Both the position numbers and the translations under genes were made by a program. The notes under the pieces were generated by a model that saw only the letters and a program-made list of their open reading frames with translations, did not search any database and was not told the DNA's origin. Below are positions 1 to 12,611 of a stretch of 64,000 nucleotides of DNA, in pieces (positions within the stretch are counted from its first letter, which is position 1; every line of letters starts with the position of its first letter). Source of the stretch: Mytilus californianus (taxonomy: Eukaryota; Mollusca; Bivalvia; Mytilida; Mytilidae); contig NW_026262668.1 in assembly GCF_021869535.1 (NCBI RefSeq), forward strand, positions 65,936,058-66,000,057, read 5' to 3'.

Positions 1-30
1 GACAACTCTCCATCCAAAAGTCATTAATCC
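1..30 (+). repeat. Family C fragment cut by the window start
   Basis: gacaactctccatccaaaag is the core of the family C start. Confidence 0.5.
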
Positions 31-796
31 ATTAAAGTCAATTTGAATAGTACTAAAAAATTGAAATTCGAAGATAAAAATAAATAAACAAAAAAAACAT
101 AAAAACTAAATGAATATATACGATTATGACCAGTTGCTTCAAATAAAATAAGGCACTTCTGTCTGAAAAAGACTAAACATTAATTTTTTAAAATTAATTT
201 CAAAGAATAGTAAAACTGTGATACTTCCTGTTTTTAATTTAACTCCTAGGTTATAATATTTGATGTTTTATAGACTTGGCCATTGTTGCATATCGATGCT
301 TATCTTTTTAGTGTTCAAAGATGTAACAGAGAAAGTAAAAATTATTCTATTAGATCACACCCTTCTACATTTCTGACGATGCTAACTATATAATTATACG
401 AAACACTTGATATCTGATAAATTATTCTCATTCATGTTTTTATACAACAGGTGCCAAAACCGACGCCAAATTTTATTTCAATTTGATATTGTATTGAAGT
501 ATTTACAAATTAGTATAATTTACAGACTTCTTGGGAATATATATCTCTGCCATTAAAGTGCTAGTTCTTCGGCGTAGAAATTTTATAAATTGGGAATGAG
601 GTCGTATGTGAAGTTACGATTAAAGTAAAATAGTATAATAGTAAAATAACAAATATTCTCAACTGCACGCAATGGAATTAAAATATCTTTCTGTAGCCTT
701 GTACAAAAGTGTGGTCATTTCATCCAGTTAAGAGGTTTGCAAAATACTGAAAACTTGTACAAAAAGTCTACAAATAATATAGTATCACAGTCTATA

Positions 797-2355
797 TAGT
801 GTCCGGTTGGGAACGTGTTTTTTTCGAGTGATTTGATCGGGTTTTTTCGAGTGTGACCATGATAAAAAATGTAAACAAACAGACTTCTTTTTTCGTAAGA
901 CGTAAAATAGATGCTTAAACTTGATATACAAGATCATACAAAGGTTCAAATAAAGTACTTTTCAAAGCACGAAACCAATGCATTTAACCAGTTTGTAATA
1001 ATACTGTAGTACGTAACACGTACATTCGTAAAAAGCATCGTATATTTGTATATATTATGTTTGCCACATCTTATAAATTGCATGGACACCGGCATTGGTA
1101 TACTAGAATTTGGATAGATCACACATGTCCAAGCCCATGTAAATATTGTGGAACTATCTAACAAGTCAACGCCCAGGTACACATGTTGTATCGATCCAAC
1201 CATACGTATATCGATGTCGATTCAATTAAATATGGATAAAATACAGTAAATATACGTGTTGTAAACAATATCAATGTGAGCACAGACATATATAAAGAAA
1301 AAGAGATGTGGTATGAATGCCAAAAGACAACTATACCCAAGAGTTCAAATGACGAAGATAAAAGTAGATGTAGGTCACCGTGAACCAACGACAACAACTG
1401 AATTACAGGCTCTTGACTTTGGACAGGCATATAAAGATTGTGGCGGGGTTAAACATGTTTATAAGCCCTCGACCCTCCCCCTAATTTTGGACAGTGGTGT
1501 TATAGCACAAACAAACCAACTAACATAAAAACTATAGATACAAAGTATCGATATAAGAGTACTCGCGGTTACTGAAAGCTAGTTCAAAGCCAAAGGCTTG
1601 TCTTGATGATAATTTGTTTTATCGTTCTATGAATGGAAAACAAATACTACTACTGTGATGAGGAGTATGATCAAACTTATGTTATACTTGGTCACACAGC
1701 AATAAAACACCATGATAGCTTCCTTTCCATCAGTTAGCAGTGCTTTCAAAAATGAAAAATACGGATCTCTATCTAGACATTACAATTACCAAGGTATATC
1801 TACGGAACTCTACGAAAGACATGAATTAAATACACGAGATGTACGCTATTGTATACATTTTTTTCTTATTATAATTTCTAATATATCTTAATACGGCAAG
1901 GTTATGGTTAATGTTATCAGAACAGAAAATTATCATTAAATTGAAAAGGGTTAAATTTTATCAACATAGTAATATGTTTTGTTACTTATTAGGAATATAT
2001 AGTACCGATATTGCCCTTCGCAAACTATAAAAATTGTGTTTTTAAGCCCAAAGAATGCCTTCTTTCATATTCACATTTTCTTTGAAAAACCCGAAACATT
2101 TGTTTAAAAACCCGGACGTTTTAAATGTTGCTCTCGAAAAAAACACGGACAATCTAAATCCCTGAATTATTAGTGAACTACAAGGAAATTGTGCGTCGTT
2201 TGTGCTAAAAACATGTTAAGTATTCAGAATAAGATGAACAGCAATGAATTAAACTGTTATATAGCAAAATAGCAGTAAATTGATCTGATCGCATGTAATA
2301 TCACTCGAAAAAACCAGATCTACACTCGAAAAAACATGATCTCCGCCGGACACTA
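797..2355. mobile_element. ~1.56 kb element with ~65-bp terminal inverted repeats
   Basis: The left end (tagtgtccgg...) and right end (...ccggacacta) are inverted copies over about 65 bp. Each contains the block gttttttcgagtg twice. A TA dinucleotide flanks both ends (795-796, 2356-2357), as expected for a Tc1/mariner-type target duplication. No transposase frame is visible, so it would be non-autonomous. A subterminal related inverted block lies near 2117-2157, and a family C repeat lies inside at about 1303-1530. Confidence 0.6.
1303..1530 (+). repeat. Family C repeat inside the TIR element
   Basis: gatgtggtatgaatgccaaa, caggctcttgactttggaca and ggcggggttaaacatgttta. Confidence 0.75.
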
Positions 2356-2356
2356 T

Positions 2357-5300
2357 AACTACCGTGAGTATGTAAACAATTAAAATATTTACATATTACA
2401 TACATGTAATAGGTACATATAATTTGTAGGATTTCTTTTTAAATCTTGCATTTTAGAAACATACGAATTCTTATTATGTTGGGCTCGTAATCTTGAACAT
2501 TTTGGCAACATGTGTGATTATTTTGTACCTGCTGGAAGCAAGAACAGGTGTAAATCTGAACCCTCTGTTTGCTGTTATTTGAAAAAAGATAAAAATATAT
2601 TACAAAATTCTAAACAATTACGTGTGCGTAGATGTCTTCTTTCATTTGATATCATGTGTTTTTCTTTAATTATTTTCATTAGTACAACGGCAGGTGTAAA
2701 ATATATAACACTTTTATATTTCATTTCATTTAATTTGCCTATTTAAAATTATATATTGAATTATCAAACTCATATGTTGTCTTAATAAACACACGTAATC
2801 TTAACATGTACTGTATCAGTTTGTTTGTGTAGCATCTTCCGTAAAATTGTAGCTTGAAACTATCGTCTAAATGACAGTGACCACACATGTGTTCCACTAA
2901 GCATATCCACGATATTGATGTTAGGTATTAATAGAGCAGTCGCTGCTTATCTTTTCCCGTGATTGCCATTCTCCAACCAATAACCTAGGATTATAATAAA
3001 GGGCTCATACTCCTATGTTCTGGAGACAAACAACTTCTGTTAGTTTACCGCAAAAAAAATACTTTTTACTGACTTGATTTCCGTCCACTGGTTCTTAACC
3101 ACAGATGTTGGTGGAATGATAGTTTCTATGAAAATAATAAGTGAATGTTCTAAATTCGTCTTTTGGTTTTTTTATGCATTTCTGTAATTCTCAGCTGATA
3201 GATTTTGTAACGTTTAAAAATTCTCAGGTCTCAACTTCTCTGGCAGTGTTGATTTTATGAAAAAAAATACATGTACTATCAAAATAACATTGTACTGTAA
3301 CGTAAGCGATTCAGTTTTTAAATTATTTAAATTATTGAAAGGCAAGTTAAACATTTCCTTGAACGATGTGATTAAAGAATTGCACTAAAAAACTAGAGTA
3401 TTACCAAACCCTAAAGAAGAGACTAACATAAAACAAAACAGAGGACAAGTTTAGATTTAAATATAACAAACAGCAGATGTTCCATTACAAAACCAGCACA
3501 ATAACTTTGAAAAAAAGTATAACAAATATTCCGAACTCCAAGGTAAATTTAAAAAGTGGAGTATATAAAAACGTAGGCTAAGACAATTAAATTTTTCTAT
3601 GAAACGGAATTGCTTAGAATTGGATATATATAGCTTAACTTTTAAGTATATCTATCTTGTAAGAAGGATTACAAAACTGAACTTAAGTTCTGCTAACAGA
3701 TATGAAGAAAATAATAAAGTAGTAAAGTAATTGACAATTTACTTGACAGGAACAACATATAATTACATTTAGGAGGCTAAAAGCTCCTAAGAAGTTTCCT
3801 ATATGGTTTCCGGTAGTCCATGCTTTCCACTGATACATTAGCGGTGTATGTATATTTAAAAAGGCTATTGATATTCGATGAACTATATTAGCCCATCAAG
3901 GGATTGTTTTACTATGTTGGAAAACGTACTTATTGTAACTATTATGACATAAAAAAGAGATGTCTCAGACATTGTCTTTAGAGCCATTGTAGTCTATGAA
4001 ATCACTTTAAACATATGACCGATAATATAAGATAAGTTTAATTTATCAATACGCAGTATCTTTCTTTATATTTGCTTTATTTGTTTTTTTTTCTGAAGAC
4101 TACGTATCTTGCGGACGAACAAAAATAATGCTTTGATGAAGTACTATCGACTTGGCAAGTCTTTTTTTTGGGTAACACCAAGCCAGATTTTACTTCATTT
4201 ATTAGTTTAAATGAAATGACCGAGGAAGAAAGTTCAAAATGCAATTTTAAACAGAATAACTCGTTCTTAACTAACATGAACATTTTCCTCATAGTAAAAT
4301 TTCAGTACTTAAATGTTATCTTGACAAATTCAAGGTGATAAAGTACTTGTCATAACAATGTCATAATAAAACAATAATTTCAATAAAATTCTCCTACAAA
4401 GCTGTTGCTGGGGGACTAAGAGTAGTTCGCTGCGAGTGTTGGTCGTCCGTCAATTAAACGTCAAAAATGAAATCATACAATTAATTAGGCTTCCTTTTTC
4501 CAAACGCAATTAAATAAACAAGCGATTATCCAGAAAGAGCATGCTTGAAAGTCTTATTATATATTAAAGCAAAAGTACAAAGTGGAAGTATTCGGATTTA
4601 ATCAAATTGCACTTTTTTGTATTTTATAAACGCTGTATTGATTGAAGATTAAACCTATCTTAATTAACCGAAAACAGACTATTTGACATCAGAAGTATTG
4701 TATTTTTAGCATGATCATTCAAGGTCAATTGATGAAACTGAATTAAGTAATTTTTTGTTGGTGCCCTTTACATATGTCCTATAAATCACTTTTTCTGTGT
4801 TTAAGTTGACTGGACATACCTATTAAAGGTAATTTCATCTGGAATCACCCAGTGTATTATGTGATTATGCAATGTCATCTTATGAGTGCACATCTCTTCG
4901 TGGTTGGTTTAACTTATTACCACAACGACCGTTTTAACCTGGTTGGTTAGGATTTATTTTTTACTCAAGATTAATGGAGCATACGACCAAGCTTTATGGA
5001 GCATAAAGAATAAAGCATTCCTTTGGTTTAATCAACATTTGTGACAAGTTCAATGATTGAAAATAGTAGATGAACAACATATTATGTGCTGCCAAGTTGT
5101 TTTTCTTTTCTTTTATATAAACAATCATAAAAACCGTTCATAGGAGATTAATAGCTTTCAAGATTTATCTTTACCATCAACGCTCACGTTCAAAAGTTTA
5201 ACCAATATTGAGACTTAGTCGTAGCGTGGATGTACTTAACTGTAGTTCCATGGTACAACGTTTAGTAATCATAAGATCCTGGATAGAAACTAATGAATGA

Positions 5301-5659
5301 GTTCGTTTACATAATATGATGAAAAAGGTCATCAAAATCTTAAAGAGTAAGGTAGCGACATTTTGGCAATCACGAAATATATTATAATCGTTATTTTTTA
5401 TATTTAGTGCTTTTTTACACAATGTTACAACAAAAGAACTCGGAATTGTTATGTTTATTTTCTTGAACGATAGGCACGGCCTATTTACACGATTTGCCAA
5501 AAAAAGATTTGAAGGACATGATATATTTTACGTCAAACAATCTATATAATGGTAACCACTTAGAGTAAATGTTTTGATCCTTAAATATATGATATATTCT
5601 GTATAACACTGTTATAAACATTTGTTTACAAAGGGGAAATTCAAACCCTCTACGTCGAG
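2357..5659. other. No recognisable gene
   Basis: AT-rich DNA. Apart from the weak exon 1 candidate, only scattered repeat-like text (for example 3397-3600, with gaactccaaggtaaatttaa) and chance open frames are visible. Confidence 0.5.
2456..2695 (+). other. Weak candidate for exon 1 (signal peptide) of the receptor
   Basis: An acceptor-like ttttag precedes an open frame from ATG 2510 whose end, MCFSLIIFISTTAG, is hydrophobic with a small-residue cleavage-type ending. A possible donor gtaaaa at 2696 gives phase 0, as exon 2 needs; the better-looking donor at 2694 would create a stop in exon 2. The implied intron is about 28 kb and the N-terminal part (SKNRCKSEPSVCCYLKKDK) is not recognisable. 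The true exon may be elsewhere or outside the window. Confidence 0.18.
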
Positions 5660-5790
5660 AGAGAAACTGACAAACGCCATGGCAAGACGGCAGAAAGTTA
5701 CACTACATGGAAAACTAAAGACTGAGCAAAACGAACCCCACCAAACTCAACAAAAAAGGGGGGTTAAAAATGAATTTCACGTTCATTGAA
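5660..5790 (-). repeat. Family A 3' tail fragment
   Basis: gagaaactgacaaacgccat and gaaccccaccaaactcaac identify it; the terminal gatacc block is missing. Confidence 0.65.
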
Positions 5791-6131
5791 GTATGAGACG
5801 TCTTTACAAACACGTTTTGTTGGTTAAATCACTATAATAAAATTTTAAATACTTCAACAGAAATAAATTTCCAATAATTATTAAAAGGCAATTTGTTTTA
5901 AAAGGACAATTTCTATTAATAATACTATATGGCAGTGTATTACACAGACTAACCCTCAAAGGAACACAACTTATCCAAGACTTCAAAAGAATGTTGATAC
6001 AATTATAGTTTTGTAACAATTTTTAATAACGGTTTTATGGAAAGATTTCGAAAAACAGAAATAAATGAAGTTGAACATTTAAAACATATAGATAAGAAAC
6101 GAAATTAATAATGTTTCTTTTAGGAAACCAA

Positions 6132-6310
6132 TAAAATTGAGAATGGAAATGGGGAATGTGTCAGAGAGACAACAACCCTCCCAAAGAGCAAAAAAACAGC
6201 CGAAGGCCACCAATGGGTCTTCAGCACAGAGAGAAAATCCCGCGCCCGGAGGCGGGCTTCGGCTGGCCCCTAAACAAAAATGTGTACTAGTTCAGTGAGA
6301 ATCTATATGG
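6132..6310 (+). repeat. Family B 3' tail, truncated copy
   Basis: ttgagaatggaaatggggaa, ccgaaggccaccaatgggtc and cccggaggcgggcttcggct; matches 31996-32160, the end of the family B element (the two are in the same written orientation). Confidence 0.8.
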
Positions 6311-6890
6311 ACCTTGTTATGTGCTATTAGGATGCACATATAAATAAAACGGTTGAGCTCACAATGTTATCAAATTGTTTACGTGGTATATATATTTTCT
6401 TTGCTGAATATGCATTATCGGTTTTCGTCTGGAATAGTTAAGAGATTAAAGCATTTTTGAATAACTCGATGAAAATAACTAAACTCATCATAGATACCAG
6501 GCTTAAAATTTTGCCCTGATACACATATATTTTTGTCAATATTTATTGTATTGAAGTTATAATTTACTCGTAATTAGTTTACTAAATCTTATTTTTCGTT
6601 TGATGATTAAGCATCAACATGAAATCATTATGTCATAATTTTTCAAAAACATTTGATAAGTTGGCACAAGAAGTAAAACTACATGAAGGGTATCTGATCG
6701 TTTTCAAAGAGAATATAGAGACAATCTATCAACATTGCATCAACATTGAATCAATCAAAACGGAATTGATTATTAAAACGCAATAAACACAGATATTTGA
6801 AATCTAATAATTTTGTTCATGTATCTGCAGCAGATCTAATGCATCTACAAACTAATACACATATTCTCCCAAATGCGAACATAAGTAAAG

Positions 6891-7085
6891 GAGAGGCGAA
6901 CGATACCAAAGGGATATTCAAACTCATAATTGATGACATTAAAGACGACAAAAAGACAAACAGTATACAAGATACAACATAGAAAACTAAATACTGAGCA
7001 ACAAGAACCCCACCAAAAACGAGGGATGAACTCTTCCCACCATGCAATTCCACACTCAGTCAAATTGTCACAACCGGAAATAGGA
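6891..7085 (-). repeat. Family A 3' tail, diverged copy
   Basis: Starts gagaggcgaacgataccaaa and continues to gaaccccaccaaaaacgagg; it ends beyond that in unrelated sequence. Confidence 0.75.
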
Positions 7086-7194
7086 AACAATCGGTAAATT
7101 TACAGATCAGAGAGATATTCTTGTATAAAGATATAAGACAGAAAAAAGAAATATCGCAAGTGAAGATACATTTGACAGTAATACTATAATCCTA

Positions 7195-7700
7195 AAAATT
7201 ATTATACTCCATTGAACAAAAGTTCCGTAGGCTATAATGTGTTGACCCGTCCGTCCGTCCGTCCATCAGTCAGTCCTGTTCTTGTCATCACACAACTCCT
7301 TTGAAACCACACAACATAATTTCATGAAACTTTGTAGATAATAAGGACATACTATGTAGATGTGCATATCGACAGGAAATTGTGATTCAACTTTTTTCTA
7401 GGAGTAATGCCCCTTTTAAAGTAGAATTTAGGCTCAAAATATACTACTGCAACAGTTTGTCATCTCAACTCCTCTTAAACAACACAACAGAATTTTATGA
7501 AACTTTGTAGATAATAAGGACATAATATGTAGATGTGCATATTCACAAGAAATTTTATTCAGTTGACTTTTGTATGAGTTGTGAGTCTTTGAACTTAGGA
7601 ATCTTGGTGAGATTTTGTTTGTCCAGTGACAATGTGGGGGAGGGGGGGCGTGAGGTATGTGAGCGTGCTCTCAAATGTTCTTTAAATATTAATATCTTAA
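7195..7700 (+). repeat. Bivalve-type repeat with (CCGT)n and two internal ~180-bp copies
   Basis: A ccgtccgtccgtccgtcc stretch at about 7249 is followed by two copies of atgaaactttgtagataata (near 7324 and 7498), each leading into gtagatgtgcatat. No gene is visible. Confidence 0.7.
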
Positions 7701-9590
7701 GTACGATAACTTGGTAGCTTGTCTAGAACAAAAAACAGATTTTTATTTGAAAAATAACTTAACAAATATAAATGAAATGTTTAAAAAGTAATTTTGAAGA
7801 TAATAGATATTTATGGGAGGGAATTAACTTTGACGTTGAATCCTGTTGTTCATTACAGCTATCATGTTTCAAATTAGTTGTAAATAAAAAAAAACACTTT
7901 CGCAATATCTGTAATATGCCAAGTGATACTAATTGATATTTAGCGAAACAGTAGTAATTTATTTCTGTTCAAATTGAGATAATCATGTGAACTGTTATAA
8001 TCTAAAAGGAATATTCTTCAAAATTAACTATTAACTGATATATGGAATCTTATGCTTGCACCTGTTTCAGTTGAAGTTCTATTAAATAGTAATTTTTTCT
8101 GATCCGTAGTTAATCTGTGCAAATTTTCCTAGTTATATTTTATAATTTGACAGTTACACACTGATTGGCATGGCTGTATTTCACATTAAATTTATCGTTA
8201 GTTTACTGTTTTTATAAGTTCACGTGCATGAAACCTAAATGAGTAAAAAGTTTTTAAAAGATGTAGGGTATTTAGTTATGTCTCTAAAACAAAATTTTTA
8301 TTTTATTTTCGTTGTTTATTATCTTTGATGAGTTTATTTTTTTGAAAAGTGAAAAAGTCGCCAACGTGATTCATCAAAAAATATTGAAAAACTGTTATGC
8401 ATATACATGTAGTAACAAATGTAATAGCATATTAAGTGAAATTCAAATTTGTTTACATTGTTGCGGATTTGTGTTAAGATTTATTATAATAATTTTAAAA
8501 CAATTACAGCAAATGTCTTAAAGATGATTGAAAAAACATTTTCATAATGTGCATAAGCATTCTCGTCCTAGATTTTCTAGCTTAAACAACCAACTGGTGT
8601 CACCTATACATTCGTACCATTCTAGAGCATAGCATTCACAACTTTAGAATATGCAATAGGAAGAATTAATAGTTCGTATTTTCCAAGTTATATTTATGAG
8701 TATTGTTCTATGCTTAGTTGTGCATACCTTTAAGAAGTTTATATATTCAAGTATACTATCATGACACCTACCAAAGAGGAAATCCTAAACGATCATAGCA
8801 AACATAAGTTCGCTAATTTAATCAAATTGTCCTTTGAAAAATCTGATTGCAGATTTATATATAGTGTTCTTCTGTAAGGGTATTCATATGGCCACCAATT
8901 CGTGTTAAAACGGGATATCATATCATTTTTTAAGGTGATGTTGTTTATTTAGCCCGTTCACTTAGATATTACTTATTTTGACTCATTGATCATTTAATTA
9001 AACTTATTTTTAATGGTTATAAATTTTAATTGAACACCGTAGTAAAATATTATATAAACTACTATAATGTTTAGAGCAAGAACACATTAAAACGTTTAAA
9101 TAATAAAGAATATTTACTGAACAAAATTAGACACAAAACATGAAAAAGGTGTTCAATGACCCAAGTGCATGCCTGTGTTTTGCTCTAGTATTTCTATTTC
9201 TTATTATAACTAAAAAAAAAACAAATTGAAAGAGTTAGTTCAATTTTGTATCATTGTGAAATCTTCAAGATGCTTGATTTTACAATGGAAAACATATTTC
9301 TTACGTTTGGTGGACGTGGTTTTTTTTTACAGAAAATTGGTATTCCTATTGTCGACTTGTTTCTTTATTCATATAATTGTAAAAGTAGAAAGATGTGGTG
9401 TCATTGCCAATGAGACAGCTTCCATACAGGAATTTCTAGAAGAACGAAAAGAACATAGCATATTACCTTAAAACTTCACATTCCGCTACATAGATGATGA
9501 CCGATCACTAGATAAATCAATTATTGAAAGTTTGGTGATTGTGGAACGCACTTATCACAACAGATACAGTTACGTTTGCTTCATATCTGT
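7700..9590. other. No recognisable gene
   Basis: AT-rich DNA with short chance frames; one family C fragment at 9388. Confidence 0.5.
9388..9441 (+). repeat. Family C fragment
   Basis: gatgtggtgtcattgccaat and gagacagcttccatacagg only. Confidence 0.55.
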
Positions 9591-9599
9591 ATTACATAT

Positions 9600-10158
9600 G
9601 GAAATTGACCAGGAGAGACGGTGGATTGGGAACTAACCTTTACGACAAAAGAGATGATTAAAGCTTTCTAATTGTAAACCTTCCATTTCTATTTAGCCAC
9701 ATTTCATCAATGCCTGCATATGTAGTATCTATCTTCCAGTTGATATCATATTCCAGAGTTTGCGTTTCCTATTATTTCTTTGATAGAGGGTTGTTATCTA
9801 CAAGGAAGCTTTTTGGCCAAGGTTCCTAATAGTAAAGTTGAAGTCCCCTTGATTTTTTTGCGGCTACCATCATGATTTGGTGGACCGTTATGGAAGATCT
9901 GTGCCGTAGATGACCTCAAATATGTTCTTATTGTCGTAGCAACTTCCAGTCGTATTATTCTCGATTTTAACATCATCGAAAGCGACCTATTACCGAATTA
10001 TACTTGCCATGAGCAACACAAAAGGCGTCACTAGTGGCGAAGGATATGCTTACCCTTACGGAGAATCTGAAATCACTTTCGATTTTTGGTTGAGTTTGTG
10101 TTGCGCAGTCAGGTTTTCTGTAGTTTTTGTAAACTTTTATTTTTCTACTTTTTCGAAC
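9600..10158 (+). pseudogene. Family A retroelement remnant: RT C-terminal part plus 3' tail
   Basis: The plus strand reads, with stops, LYDKRDD, IVNLPFLFSHI, FDRGLLSTRKLFGQG and YHHDLVDRYG, the C-terminal part of an RT protein. It passes into the family tail, catgagcaacacaaaaggcg and then ggatatgcttacccttacgg. It is the same order as the minus-strand copies at 35.5-36.3 and 45.6-46.3 kb. Confidence 0.65.
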
Positions 10159-10420
10159 CCCCTCGGTGGTCTCGTGGTAGCTTGTTCGTCTTGACTGCGA
10201 GAGTTCGTTGGTTCAAACCCTGAACAGGTCAAACCAAAGACTTTAAAATTGGTATTTGCTGCTACTCCTCTGAAAACGCGGCATGAAAGAGTCAGAGCAA
10301 AGACTGATCGGCTCCGAGTCAGAATAATATGTCCGAGTAGGGAGACATGCCTTTGTATGGGACTGTTATCTAGTAAACTAACGCGTTCAAAATCCGGCTC
10401 CGCATGTCGGTCTAATTAAA
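10159..10420 (+). mobile_element. tRNA-derived SINE, second type
   Basis: A tRNA-like head with A box (tggtctcgtggtag) and B box (ggttcaaaccc) is followed by about 200 bp with the block gatcggctccgagtcagaat and an A-rich end. The body is not a tRNA, so this is a SINE; it recalls the MetaSINE type of bivalves, from memory. It directly follows a family A tail. Confidence 0.65.
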
Positions 10421-11530
10421 AAAAGTGTTAATGTTCATATTATACATTAGCATGTTCTTGTTCTTTGTATGCATGTTCATGATCTTTTAAAACACATCTT
10501 AAAAGATTTTCTCAGATGAAAACCAAAAGACGCGCTATCGAGGAAAGTCGTTTTAAAAAAGCAAAAGAAAACTGTTATTTGAAAAAAGATTTGTTTATGT
10601 TCATTCCGAAAAAAAAAATCTTTACTTTTAATAAATATTTTACAAAAATTATACGCCAGATAAAGTCGAAAACGAACGATTCCATTCGATTAAACATTAA
10701 CTTGTGTCCACAATATGAATCGTTGCTATCGGTTTACTATCTTAAGGCACCAGTAGTAATTCAATTTTACTTTATTTTGCCAACTACACGGTAAAATTCC
10801 GTAATAATAGTAAATTAACATCCAACAACATAACGAATTAGAGAAAAAAAGTTAAAATAAAAGCATCATTTTCAAATTTCATATAACAAAATATATGAGA
10901 GAAAATAAAAATCAATGAAAAGTTGATTTTTGGTATTCCTTATGTCTTGTAGGTTGTTTTATTATGCTACACTTTTTCTTTGAATGCACAGAAGTTATTC
11001 GGAATGCAGATTTGAAGATTTGCTATATATTTCAACAAAGAGTTCTACTATGGTATTAAAAGTGAAAAAAAATAAAAGTTAAATTACAATCATCATGTTG
11101 GTATATTGATGGGTCAGTATTAAAGATTTTTTTAATTAATGTATCGAACAAAAGAGACCTTTTGAGTAGGCCTCAAAAGGATGTTTTAATATATTTTAGC
11201 ATTTTAATGACGCATTCTGCGGTTTTGTTCAACATACTTTATTTACTCTAGTAAAATGAATTGGACACAAGTAAATCATACCCATGTAGTCCGCTCCGAA
11301 TTACAATATATAACAATGCAATGTAAATAAGAACATGCATTATTTCAAAATAAATAATACTTTACGTGTCTATTTCGTGTTAGTGAAAAAGGATGACAAA
11401 AATAATTGCTGTAAAATTGATAATGATGATGTAAATATACCATAAATGCACTTATTCAGTATTATTAGACAAGAAGTCTCTCAACCTTGTTAACCGGGAT
11501 TAAAATGGTGAAGTACGGTACTGGCTACCA
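10421..11530. other. No recognisable gene
   Basis: The frame at 10516-10794 is lysine-rich text from A-rich DNA, with no domain. Nothing else was seen. Confidence 0.5.
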
Positions 11531-11760
11531 ACAGTTACCATGCAATATCTTATGAACCGTTCAACCAATGCTTTTCAGTTTTAATATGTTGTTTCTTTGC
11601 GTAAATTGTAAATTGAGGTCAAGTTTGATATTGGCGATATTGATTTTTACTTCTGCCGTTCAAGATTTATGGTCCCTGATAAATGGGAAAATTGCACTTT
11701 ATGCTGTTACCGTGCAATATCTGATGAACCATATAACCAATGCTTTTCAAATTTCCAAAG
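11531..11760 (+). repeat. Two diverged direct copies, ~172-bp period
   Basis: The block near 11531 (ttaccatgcaatatcttatg) recurs near 11706 (ttaccgtgcaatatctgatg), followed in both by accaatgcttttca and then gtcaagtttgatattg. The second copy runs into the left arm of the long inverted repeat. Confidence 0.6.
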
Positions 11761-12129
11761 GATTTGCTGATGACAAAATGAAAGTCAAGTTTGATATTGA
11801 CATTTTTCATTTCTACCGCTTAGGACATATATATGCCGTGATATATTTGAAAAAATACAAAGAACGTGGCAGGTCTGAAAGATCAAATTTTCTAGATACT
11901 ATATAAATTTTTCTAAATGTAACCCACATAGTCGGTTCTTAAGTTTTCTCGGTAAATTTTAATGTTTTTTTTCAATGAATATCTCATTGTCAACATTGCT
12001 ATTCCGCCGAGCATCAAGAGCAAAACGTTACCTTAAAATATATGTGACATAATGTAACAAGGATGTCTTTATCATTTAAGGAGTATTTAAAAAGATCTGG
12101 CGTGTCATTATTTGTAAAATCATTTGTTT

Positions 12130-12365
12130 CTGTTTTATCTTGATTAAAAGGCATAACAAGTATCAACAACAGTATCAAACTCAAAGGTAAATTCAAAAAG
12201 AGGGAAGTTCATAAAAACTGATAAATCCAAAGTAAGACTACATCAACCAAATGAACAAATGGAAAACAACTGTCATATTTCTGACTTGGTACAGCCATTT
12301 TCCGAAGAAAATTGTGGATAAAAATCTGGTTTTATAGCTATCTTAACCTCCCACTTGTATAAAAG
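12130..12365 (-). repeat. Family E copy, minus strand
   Basis: Complement markers catatttctgacttggtaca, ggttttatagctatcttaac and ctcccacttgtat. Confidence 0.65.
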
Positions 12366-12526
12366 TTGAATATAGTTCCTTTATAATTGAGTGACCAACC
12401 GAAACAAACATAGTTGGTTAATGTAACAATAATTGGGATCTAGCAGCAAGACACTGTGTATAAACATCCATCACAGACATACAAAACAAATGACTAAAAT
12501 ATTCAATCATTCATACAAATAAATCT

Positions 12527-12611
12527 GACAAAAACACCAACAGAAAAAGTTATTGTAGTTGATGGTAAATCGACAAAGACGCCAACAAAAAAAATTTCGT
12601 AGTTGATAGCA
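12527..12611 (+). repeat. Diverged tandem pair, ~45-bp unit
   Basis: gacaaaaacaccaacagaaa is followed by gacaaagacgccaacaaaaa, each then with gtagttgat. Confidence 0.55.

Noticed and set aside
5198..5500. 100-codon minus-strand frame
   Set aside because: No recognisable domain; typical of random frames in AT-rich DNA.
10159..10235. A functional tRNA gene
   Set aside because: A and B boxes are present, but the sequence continues into a SINE body and no proper acceptor stem was seen.
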